DNA of 5,340 nt from Promethearchaeota archaeon (GTDB lineage Archaea; Asgardarchaeota; Lokiarchaeia; Sigynarchaeales; SOKP01): positions 1-5,340 of the forward strand of contig JAHLWJ010000321.1 of NCBI GenBank assembly GCA_019057975.1, written 5' to 3'. Positions 1 through 5,340 of the stretch are shown here, in pieces. Within the stretch, counting starts at the first letter, position 1; the number at the start of each line of letters is the position of its first letter. The translations under genes and the position numbers were made by a program. The notes beneath the pieces were generated by a model, which had not been told where the DNA came from, ran no database searches, and was given only the letters and a program-made list of their open reading frames with translations.

Positions 1-61
1 GATTCGAAGTAAGTGTCAATCTAAATTATTGATTCTATTTTATAAGTGAAATCCCCGAGAA

Positions 62-87
62 GAGAAGTCGTAAAACTTCTCGTTTTT
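62..87 (+). terminator. Possible hairpin terminator of a plus-strand gene ending left of the window
   Basis: A perfect 7-bp inverted repeat (GAGAAGT at 62-68, ACTTCTC at 75-81) encloses a 6-base loop, and one G then precedes five T residues (83-87). The T run follows the hairpin only on the plus strand, so it would end a plus-strand transcript entering from the left and converging on radA, whose stop codon overlaps the T run. Archaeal termination depends mainly on the T tract, so the hairpin may be incidental. Bases 1-55 have early stops in all three plus frames, so the end of the upstream gene cannot be placed. Confidence 0.4.
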
Positions 88-1084
88 AATCTTTTATACC
101 TTCTTCAGTAATAGTAAAAACGGTATCGCTCTCAGGTAGATTTGGAGCATCAACAACCTTTGCAATTCGTTGTTCTCCTTTTCCTTTTCTTAGAAACACG
201 CGAATTGTTGCCCCATGAGCTACAATATGGCCACCTGTGTGTATTAAGGGATTTCCATAAAAAACATCCGGTCTAGCAGATACTTGATTAGTAAAAAGTA
301 CAGCTAACTCATCATATACCTCAGATAATCTTAAAAGATCATGTAGATGAGTATTTAAAATCTGTTGACGTGATGCTAAAGTGCCTCTTCCTACATATTC
401 ACTTCGAAAGTGTCCTATCAAGGAATCTACAATGATTAATTTGATGTTTTTTTCTTCGATTATCCTAGAAGCTTCTTTAATCAGTAATATTTGATGATCA
501 CTATTATAGGCTCTTCCAATAGTAATGTTCTTTAAAATTTCAATATAGTCTAAATCTAAAGCAGCTGACATCTGTATTATTCTTTCGGGTCTGAAAGTGC
601 CTTCAGAATCCACGTATAAGGCGTTTCCTTCAAGACCTCCTCTTTCATATTGTAGTTGTACATTTACACAAAGTTGATGAGCTAATTGAGTTTTTCCAGT
701 GCGATATTCACCAAAAAGCTCAGTTAAAGCTCCTGGCTCAATACCCCCTCCTAACAGTTCATCAAAATTTTGACTTCCTGTGGTAAGCTTATTTAATAAT
801 TTACGTTTTTCCCAAATGAGATCAGCTGATTTAAATCCCATTTTCTCTACATCTTGAGCTGTTTTAACTAATTTTTCAGCTGTTTTTATGCCTAAACCCA
901 CTTCATCAGTTAATTTATTTAAGGGATACATCGCAAGTGTTCTAACTGATAAGATCCCTGCTTCTTTTAACTTTTTCAGAGTTGCATCTCCAACTCCGGG
1001 TAGATCTTTTAAACTATAAGAAGATTTTGATAAAGATTCTTTATCCTGACTATCCTTATCTATACTACCTTTTTTTTTTGCCAT
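86..1084 (-). CDS. radA: DNA repair and recombination protein RadA (archaeal Rad51/RecA-family recombinase)
   Basis: This is the archaeal strand-exchange recombinase, which forms ATP-dependent filaments on single-stranded DNA and drives homologous pairing in double-strand break repair. Visible in order: a polar, probably disordered tail (residues 1-22); a helix-hairpin-helix DNA-binding domain (about 25-80, with [12 protein letters not shown]); a polymerisation motif of FxxA type (F84-A87); and the RecA-like core. The core has Walker A GEYRTGKT (125-132), the probable catalytic Glu161 in [10 protein letters not shown], Walker B LIIVD (216-220), DNA loop L1 with [10 protein letters not shown] (232-241) and loop L2 from TNQVSARPD to GGHIVAH (265-290). 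It ends in the usual ITEEGIKD. At 332 residues it is a normal full-length RadA with no key residue missing. The ATG at 1082-1084 places the tail and HhH domain as in relatives. The Walker A 'RT' and the RGGLEG segment resemble eukaryotic Rad51. No clear Shine-Dalgarno site precedes it. It is transcribed leftward and probably alone. Confidence 0.97.
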   Translation of the reverse strand: [332 protein letters not shown]

Positions 1085-1124
1085 TATTGAATATTAAGAA
1101 TTATTACTATTTGAATTCCTCATA

Positions 1125-1155
1125 AAGTATTATTATATTATAAATATAAAAATAA
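1125..1155 (-). promoter_or_regulatory. Probable radA promoter (TATA-like region)
   Basis: On the minus strand this stretch reads as a long T/A element containing TTTATATTTATAATATAA, about 45-70 bases before the radA ATG. With the usual archaeal spacing of about 25 bases from TATA box to transcription start, the message would begin near 1105-1120, giving a short leader. A GAGG lies at 1118-1121 but is more than 30 bases from the ATG, too far to act as a ribosome binding site. Because the whole gap is AT-rich, the exact box cannot be fixed by eye. Confidence 0.4.
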
Positions 1156-1177
1156 TTATTAAAAATTAAGAGAAAAA
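1148..1177 (-). terminator. Oligo-T tracts after the membrane protein gene
   Basis: Just downstream of the 1195-1863 gene, the minus strand carries three runs of five T residues (opposite A runs at 1173-1177, 1161-1165 and 1148-1152) and no strong hairpin. Repeated oligo-T tracts are the typical archaeal intrinsic termination signal, so this is a plausible end for that transcript. The last tract overlaps the proposed radA promoter. The AT-rich background weakens the call. Confidence 0.35.
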
Positions 1178-1194
1178 TTAAGGGATTAAGTTTT

Positions 1195-1863
1195 TTATTT
1201 AATCTCCTTGCCCGATCGAGTGATTAGAAGCAATACGATAAAGAGAATCACTGAAAATAGGAATGTCAACAAACCTACAGGGGTGTCAGTACCTCCAATC
1301 CATATAAAATCTAAATATAGGAAAGGTAAGATAAATATAGCAACAAACACGATTAATATTGGTAGTGGTGCCTCCTCATCTTTAATATCAAGAATTAACG
1401 GTACAACAATAAGGATTATCATTAATGTAGCTACAATTTGGAATCCTAATGCAACACCCTCTCTAAAAAGTGCTGAATGAACATTTGGTAACCAAAAGTA
1501 TCCAACCTTCTCAGTGAACTCTTTCAAATCAGAATTGATGTCTGGTAAAATTGCACTGGCAATTAGTTGAATAAGGATTCCTAGAGTAAGATATAATAGA
1601 ATCTCATTAATTTCTTTATCCCTTTTTAGATAAACTGCAATAGTATCACGCAATAAAGTAACAATCCATAAAGCAAAAAGAATTATATATGCGAAGAGAA
1701 CATCGTATCCTAACCCCCAATAGATATTTACAGGAATGACCGCAACAACATAAGCTAAATAGGAAGCCTTCTCATTTCTACCGAATAAATCAAATAAAAG
1801 AAAAATTGCAAATATGATAAAAAAAGTTACCAAAACTATAAAAACACTAATATCAACTGCCAT
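1195..1863 (-). CDS. Multispanning membrane protein of unknown function (about 7 TM)
   Basis: The family is not recognised. The 222-residue product is very hydrophobic, with about seven likely membrane segments near residues 7-27, 34-50, 53-71, 88-106, 137-159, 166-185 and 194-216. Basic residues cluster in the loop after segment 1 (RNEK), in the loop at 72-87 (RDTIAVYLKRDKE) and at the C-terminus (RSGKEIK). By the positive-inside rule this gives an N-out, C-in topology. The longest loop (about 107-136, containing YFWLPNVHSALFRE) would face outward and holds several aromatic residues. There is no cleavable signal peptide with a clear cut site, no Cys pair, no metal motif and no transporter signature that I can name. 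The ATG at 1861-1863 opens directly into segment 1. The gene sits alone, 110 bases from radA and 153 bases from the phosphohexomutase-like gene, all in the same direction. Coding is supported by the regular hydrophobic pattern and the lack of a credible alternative frame. Confidence 0.8.
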   Translation of the reverse strand: MAVDISVFIVLVTFFIIFAIFLLFDLFGRNEKASYLAYVVAVIPVNIYWGLGYDVLFAYIILFALWIVTLLRDTIAVYLKRDKEINEILLYLTLGILIQLIASAILPDINSDLKEFTEKVGYFWLPNVHSALFREGVALGFQIVATLMIILIVVPLILDIKDEEAPLPILIVFVAIFILPFLYLDFIWIGGTDTPVGLLTFLFSVILFIVLLLITRSGKEIK

Positions 1864-1890
1864 GATTTTATCAATTTTTTTTGATCTTAA

Positions 1891-1920
1891 GTTATTATTA
1901 TATTATTATATAATTAGTTC
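1891..1920 (-). promoter_or_regulatory. Probable promoter of the membrane protein gene
   Basis: The minus strand reads TAATTATATAATAATATAAT here, a strong TATA-like stretch about 30-55 bases before the ATG at 1863. A transcription start about 25 bases further on would leave a leader of roughly 20 bases. No Shine-Dalgarno sequence is present in that leader, which contains an A run flanked by GATC and GATA. The exact box is uncertain in such AT-rich DNA. Confidence 0.4.
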
Positions 1921-1952
1921 TATTTTTTTTAAATTTTTAATTCTATTTGTAG

Positions 1953-1974
1953 GAAAAATATCAGAAAAATTTTT
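1953..1974 (-). terminator. Possible oligo-T terminator of the phosphohexomutase-fold gene
   Basis: About 45-65 bases past the stop codon of the 2017-3405 gene, the minus strand has two T-rich runs (opposite A runs at 1965-1969 and 1953-1957), the first preceded by a short A run that can pair with it. This fits archaeal T-tract termination and would separate this gene from the membrane protein gene downstream. Evidence is compositional only. Confidence 0.3.
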
Positions 1975-2016
1975 GAACAAATTGAATGTGATCCATTTTT
2001 AATTCTCAATTGAAAT

Positions 2017-3405
2017 TTAGAGTTTTGAAATTATCTTTTCTAACTTGTCTATCATTTTCTGTGCTTCATTTTTATCTTCAGATTCAGCAGATAAAAGTAT
2101 CGCGTCCCTATGTAATGCTACTTTAATCAAAGCATAACCATTATTATCTATAATTTTTAATTCATTTATTATATCATGGTATCTATACCCAGTCTCCTCT
2201 GCTACTTCCCTTAATCGATTATGTATGTTTTCAATAACATCTTGCGAGACTGCAATTGTTTTATTTATCTTAGTACCTTTTGGAAATCCCCTTGTTAACG
2301 AACTCAGAAGATCTTCTTGTTTTGTCATTATCTCAAGAATTTTCAATAAGATAAAATTGCCATCACTGAAAGGAGCAAATTCTGGGAAATAGAATTTTAA
2401 TGTATCAGCAGCGGCAAAACAAGCCCTTTCTTCTCTAATTTGTCTAGAAATTTGCCCCGGATAATTTTCAACTTGCTTAATTGGAAATCCGCTATCTTCA
2501 ATAAATTCTCTCACAACACGTGGGATTGAGGGGGTTGTTATAATTGTATTTGCTTTAGAATTCTGTATTCGTTTATCAAATGTCACAAATAACATTAGTA
2601 AATCTTCATAACTAATTTCCAAACCATTCTCATCAACAACTAATATTCTTGAACCATCAACATCAAAGCATACACCAAGATGACTATTGGAAGCTTTGAC
2701 AATATCCGCAGTGTTCCTAATGGTATTGATACTTGGTACTGGACTTGAAGATCTTTCACGATAATGGGTATTTAGTGCGATCACTTCAACACCAATATCA
2801 TTTATTAAAAGAGGTGTAATCTTACCTGTAGGACCATATGAACAGTCTACAACAATTTTTAAATTTGCTTTCTTTATTTTTTTTTTATCTACAAATTGCT
2901 GTAAAGATTTATTATATATGTCAGCTGTTTGAGGAATTGCAGTTATTTGCCCTATTTCGTTCGGATCAACCCTTCTTACGTCTTTCGGATAGGTATTATA
3001 AGAATCAATTATCCGTTGGATTTCACTTTGCGAAAGTTCAATTCCTCCAGCATCTAAAAACCTAATGCCAACATCTTCACTATATAAATGGCCTCCTGAA
3101 ACATAAACACCTCCGCTAGCTCCAAATCGCCTTATTGTAAATTGTAGTAGAGGAAAAGTACAATCTGATAAGTTTAGAAGGTTTATTCCAGTAGACATCA
3201 AACCCGAAGTATATGCTCTTTTCAACATTATACTATCATTATGATAATCTCTTCCCATAACAATTGATTCATTTTGATTATTTATGCTACCATGAATAGA
3301 CCCTATTGAGCTTGACATTTCTGGTGTGAAAATATAATTTGCTCTACCTATAATTCTCCCGTTCTTATTTAACTCGTTGAGATTCTTTATTGGAATATGA
3401 GACAT
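2017..3405 (-). CDS. Phosphohexomutase-fold protein with all active-site motifs altered (probable pseudoenzyme of the phosphomannomutase/phosphoglucomutase family)
   Basis: The 462-residue product has the length and four-domain order of archaeal phosphomannomutase/phosphoglucomutase/GlmM enzymes, which normally move a phosphate between sugar carbons through a phosphoserine. Family landmarks are visible: FTPEM (26-30), GRD (51-53), TSGLMSTGINL (66-76), GIRFLDAGG (113-121), a second domain opening with KIVVDCSYGP (183-192), VVDENG (256-261), and FPEF with DG (340-349). The functional loops are changed. TASHNP aligns with SGGHLY (103-108), so the catalytic Ser is Gly105. The metal loop DGDADR is DVDGSR (248-253), losing the third Asp. 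GGEQSGH is AAADTLK (331-337), losing the Glu and His. RPSGTEP in domain 4 is KVALHRD (428-434). The GRDxR Arg is His55. The frame has no stop or frameshift, so this is not a decaying gene. A sugar-phosphate sensing, regulatory or scaffolding role is inference. It diverges from the branching enzyme gene. The ATG at 3403-3405 gives a normal N-terminus. Confidence 0.85.
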   Translation of the reverse strand: MSHIPIKNLNELNKNGRIIGRANYIFTPEMSSSIGSIHGSINNQNESIVMGRDYHNDSIMLKRAYTSGLMSTGINLLNLSDCTFPLLQFTIRRFGASGGVYVSGGHLYSEDVGIRFLDAGGIELSQSEIQRIIDSYNTYPKDVRRVDPNEIGQITAIPQTADIYNKSLQQFVDKKKIKKANLKIVVDCSYGPTGKITPLLINDIGVEVIALNTHYRERSSSPVPSINTIRNTADIVKASNSHLGVCFDVDGSRILVVDENGLEISYEDLLMLFVTFDKRIQNSKANTIITTPSIPRVVREFIEDSGFPIKQVENYPGQISRQIREERACFAAADTLKFYFPEFAPFSDGNFILLKILEIMTKQEDLLSSLTRGFPKGTKINKTIAVSQDVIENIHNRLREVAEETGYRYHDIINELKIIDNNGYALIKVALHRDAILLSAESEDKNEAQKMIDKLEKIISKL

Positions 3406-3439
3406 TTAAAATTACTTCTTTGAATTTACGATTAACTTT

Positions 3440-3452
3440 CAATTGGAAATTG
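3440..3452. repeat. Short palindrome (CAATT-GGA-AATTG) beside the minus-strand TATA-like box
   Basis: Two perfect 5-base arms, CAATT (3440-3444) and AATTG (3448-3452), are separated by three bases. The palindrome lies between the proposed TATA-like box and the transcription start of the phosphohexomutase-fold gene, where an archaeal repressor could block polymerase. The arms are short and AT-rich, so chance is a real alternative. Confidence 0.25.
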
Positions 3453-3470
3453 TATATTATACCTTACTTG
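3448..3470 (-). promoter_or_regulatory. Probable promoter of the phosphohexomutase-fold gene
   Basis: On the minus strand, AAGGTATAATATACAA forms a TATA-like box with a purine-rich upstream flank of BRE type, about 45-60 bases before the ATG at 3405. Transcription would start roughly 25 bases downstream, leaving a leader of about 20-30 bases. No Shine-Dalgarno sequence is evident before the ATG. A 13-base palindrome overlaps its start-proximal side. Confidence 0.45.
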
Positions 3471-3520
3471 ACAAGAATATATAACTTTACCGATTTTTAA
3501 AAATTATCGTTTTCTTTTTA

Positions 3521-3550
3521 GTATATAACATATGAAAAATTATATACAAA
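3521..3550 (+). promoter_or_regulatory. Probable promoter of the branching enzyme gene
   Basis: The plus strand has GAAAAATTATATACA at 3534-3547, which looks like an archaeal BRE (purine-rich) followed by a TATA box. A second candidate, GTATATAAC, lies at 3521-3529. Using the first, transcription would start near 3567-3572 and give a leader of about 30 bases. The AGGAAAA at 3582-3588 is about 11-14 bases from the ATG and is at best a weak ribosome binding site. Confidence 0.45.
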
Positions 3551-3598
3551 CAACAAATTCTCGTGAAATTAAATTAAAACTAGGAAAAACAAGAAATT

Positions 3599-5314
3599 AT
3601 GACTGAAATTTTGGGATCATTCTGTCTAGTTTTGCATTCGCATCTCCCGTGGGTTATAGGACATGGTGTATGGCCTCATGGAATGGATTGGGTTAATGAA
3701 GCGGCTGCAGAAACATATATTCCACTTTTAATAGAATTATATAAACTTATAGATGATGGATATCATCCAAAACTTACTATTGGTATCACACCAGTATTAT
3801 GTGAAATGCTTCGTAATCCTAGATTTATAGATGGATTTCAAGGTTATCTAGAGGAAAAATATAATGCAGCCTTAAATGATTATGACGATTTTACAGAAAA
3901 TAAATATATTGATGGAAGAATCAAATTGACAAAGTGGTGGCAGGAGTTCTATGACCGAGTCAGAGACAATTTCTTAAATAGATACAATAAAGATATTTTG
4001 GGAGCATATAAAAAGCTGCAAGATATGGGACTTGTTGATATCATCACTTGTGGGGCAACTCATGGATACGCTCCATTACTTTCTAAAGATTCATCAATTG
4101 ATGCACAATATAAAACAGCAGTTGATAATTATAAACGTCATTTTGGGAGAGCTCCTACGGGTGCATGGTTACCTGAATGTGCCTATCGTCCAGGTTACCG
4201 ATGGAAAAACCCAATAACAGGTGAAGAATATAATCGTCCTGGTGTGGAATATTTTCTTGCTAAAAATGGCTTGAAATACTTCTTTATAGATACTGCTTTA
4301 CTGCTAGGTGGTAAATCACAGGGAGTTTATGCTGCTCGATTTCCATTACTTGCTGAACTCTGGAAGCAATTTGAATCCCAATATGAAGAAATCCCAACTT
4401 CTTTTGAAAAATCTCAATATGAGCCATATTTAGTGTCTACTGATCCCAGCACTCCTGGACCTGTTGGGTTTTTTACAAGAGATGATAAAACAGGAATTGT
4501 GGTATGGAGTGGAGAACACGGATATCCTGGTTGCGCAGAGTACTTGGACTTCCATAAGAAACATTATCCTGGAGGGATGAAATACTGGAAGGTTACGAGC
4601 CCAAAGCTCGATCTGGGCAAGAAGATGCTATATTGGCCTGATGACGTTCCAAAAAAACTAGATGAGAATGCTAGCCATTATGTTAATTTAACTAAGGATG
4701 TTCTAAGGGAATACAAGAATAATTTTGGAAGAAATGGTATAGTAGTAGCACCTTATGACGCTGAACTCTTTGGACACTGGTGGTTTGAGGGAAATTGGTG
4801 GATAGCTCGCGTTCTTCGATGGATAGAAGATGACCCCGAAATTGACTTGACAAATACAAGAATTTATTTGGAAAATAATCCTCCAAATAAAGTTGTGCAG
4901 ATTATTGAGGGTTCTTGGGGGCAAGCCTCTTCTCACTGGGTCTGGCTTAACGAATGGACCACCTGGACGTGGGAAAGAATATACGAATGCGAATCTAAGA
5001 GCGAAGAAATCATTAAAAAATATAAGGATTCACACGATCCCAATTTAATTAAAATTCTTAAACAGATGGCGCGAGAGCTTCTATTATTAGAGAGTAGTGA
5101 TTGGCAATTTTTAATAACAACATGGTCCGCTCGGGATTATGCAGAAAACCGGGTTGCATTACATTATGAGAATTTTAATAGGCTCTATAATATGGCAAAT
5201 AAATATGCAAATGGTCAAAATGTTGATGAGGGAGATTGGCACTTTCTTGGTTCTATAGAAGCTAATGACGACTTATTTGAAGCGTTAGACCTCGAACCTT
5301 TTGCAAAAAAATAA
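3599..5314 (+). CDS. GH57 1,4-alpha-glucan branching enzyme (DUF1957-type), cytoplasmic
   Basis: The predicted enzyme cuts an alpha-1,4-glucan chain and rejoins the piece as an alpha-1,6 branch, in glycogen-like polymer synthesis (EC 2.4.1.18). All five GH57 conserved regions are visible: HSHLP (13-17); GATHGYAPLL (152-161); GAWLPECAYRPG with predicted nucleophile Glu193; APYDAELFGHWWFEG with predicted acid/base Asp387; and the Trp-rich EGSWGQASSHWVWLNEW (437-453). Further marks of the branching-enzyme branch are GEHGYPG (305-311), HYPGGMKYWKVTS (322-334) and the C-terminal helical segment ESSDWQFLITTWSARDYAENR (from about 498). The 571 residues lie between the roughly 530-residue bacterial forms and the 675-residue Thermococcus TK1436 enzyme. 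There is no signal peptide, so it should act in the cytoplasm. A polar stretch (about 250-287) lies where relatives carry the mobile active-site loop. Residues 560-571 form a short tail. The ATG at 3599 places the first catalytic-barrel strand at the N-terminus, as is normal. Purely hydrolytic alpha-amylase activity is the main alternative. Confidence 0.93.
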   Translation: MTEILGSFCLVLHSHLPWVIGHGVWPHGMDWVNEAAAETYIPLLIELYKLIDDGYHPKLTIGITPVLCEMLRNPRFIDGFQGYLEEKYNAALNDYDDFTENKYIDGRIKLTKWWQEFYDRVRDNFLNRYNKDILGAYKKLQDMGLVDIITCGATHGYAPLLSKDSSIDAQYKTAVDNYKRHFGRAPTGAWLPECAYRPGYRWKNPITGEEYNRPGVEYFLAKNGLKYFFIDTALLLGGKSQGVYAARFPLLAELWKQFESQYEEIPTSFEKSQYEPYLVSTDPSTPGPVGFFTRDDKTGIVVWSGEHGYPGCAEYLDFHKKHYPGGMKYWKVTSPKLDLGKKMLYWPDDVPKKLDENASHYVNLTKDVLREYKNNFGRNGIVVAPYDAELFGHWWFEGNWWIARVLRWIEDDPEIDLTNTRIYLENNPPNKVVQIIEGSWGQASSHWVWLNEWTTWTWERIYECESKSEEIIKKYKDSHDPNLIKILKQMARELLLLESSDWQFLITTWSARDYAENRVALHYENFNRLYNMANKYANGQNVDEGDWHFLGSIEANDDLFEALDLEPFAKK

Positions 5315-5340
5315 GGGATTTTTAACTTGACAAATAATCC

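Noticed and set aside
1..49. Possible 3' end of a plus-strand gene entering from the left
   Set aside because: All three frames reach a stop within the first 49 bases, so neither the frame nor the existence of the gene can be decided. Only the hairpin and T run hint at it.
1208..1480. A 90-codon open frame on the plus strand inside the membrane protein gene
   Set aside because: It lies antisense to a frame with a clear transmembrane pattern, and its product is low-complexity (Asn, Ile, Thr) with no recognisable motif.
1870..1885. ATCAA-TTTTTT-TTGAT inverted repeat in the leader of the membrane protein gene
   Set aside because: Five AT-rich pairs around a homopolymer loop are expected by chance here and give a very weak stem.
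1814..2002. A 62-codon plus-strand open frame across the start of the membrane protein gene and the gap beyond
   Set aside because: Its Phe/Ile/Leu/Lys-rich content is what AT-rich DNA yields, and it overlaps the opposite gene and its promoter.
2838..3065. A 75-codon plus-strand open frame inside the phosphohexomutase-fold gene
   Set aside because: Antisense to a well-supported gene, with no motif or promoter of its own.
4032..4217. A 61-codon plus-strand open frame in another frame of the branching enzyme gene
   Set aside because: Entirely inside conserved GH57 coding sequence that includes the predicted nucleophile region.
4692..4936. Two overlapping minus-strand open frames opposite the branching enzyme gene
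   Set aside because: They cover the conserved acid/base and Trp-rich regions of GH57, and neither product has recognisable features.
5327..5340. A possible TTG start of a next gene 12 bases after the branching enzyme stop, preceded by AAGGGA
   Set aside because: Only four codons fall in the window, and a TTG with a weak upstream GGG is too little to call a gene. A downstream partner in the same operon remains possible.

Overview
The window reads as ordinary chromosomal DNA from an AT-rich archaeon. A RadA-type recombinase, which bacteria lack in this form, sets the domain. TATA-like elements sit about 35-70 bases before the start codons, Shine-Dalgarno sites are weak or absent, and oligo-T tracts follow some stop codons, all as expected for archaea. 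The RadA Walker A sequence (GEYRTGKT) resembles eukaryotic Rad51 more than the GEFGSGKT form common in Euryarchaeota and Crenarchaeota. This makes an Asgard-type or related lineage a reasonable guess, but the window alone does not prove it.

Layout: four complete genes fill almost the whole window. On the minus strand, read from right to left, are a 462-residue phosphohexomutase-fold protein (2017-3405), a 222-residue multispanning membrane protein with no recognised family (1195-1863) and radA (86-1084). Gaps of 153 and 110 bases separate them, each holding its own TATA-like sequence and T-rich stretches, so they are probably separate transcription units. On the plus strand, a GH57 (DUF1957-type) 1,4-alpha-glucan branching enzyme (3599-5314) diverges from the phosphohexomutase-fold gene across a 193-base AT-rich region. 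A small hairpin with a T run on the plus strand (62-87) suggests that a plus-strand gene ends just left of the window, converging on radA. No tRNA, rRNA, CRISPR array, insertion sequence or other mobile element was seen, and no gene-free stretch exceeds 300 bases.

The most notable item is the phosphohexomutase-fold protein. Its reading frame is intact and can be aligned by eye over all four domains, yet every signature loop is altered: the phosphoserine loop, the metal-binding loop, the sugar-binding loop and the phosphate-binding loop. It looks like a maintained pseudoenzyme. Its divergent neighbour is a glucan branching enzyme with all expected catalytic residues. A link between the two in storage-glucan metabolism is possible, but it rests on position only. 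RadA acts in homologous recombination and shows no evident functional link to the sugar genes.
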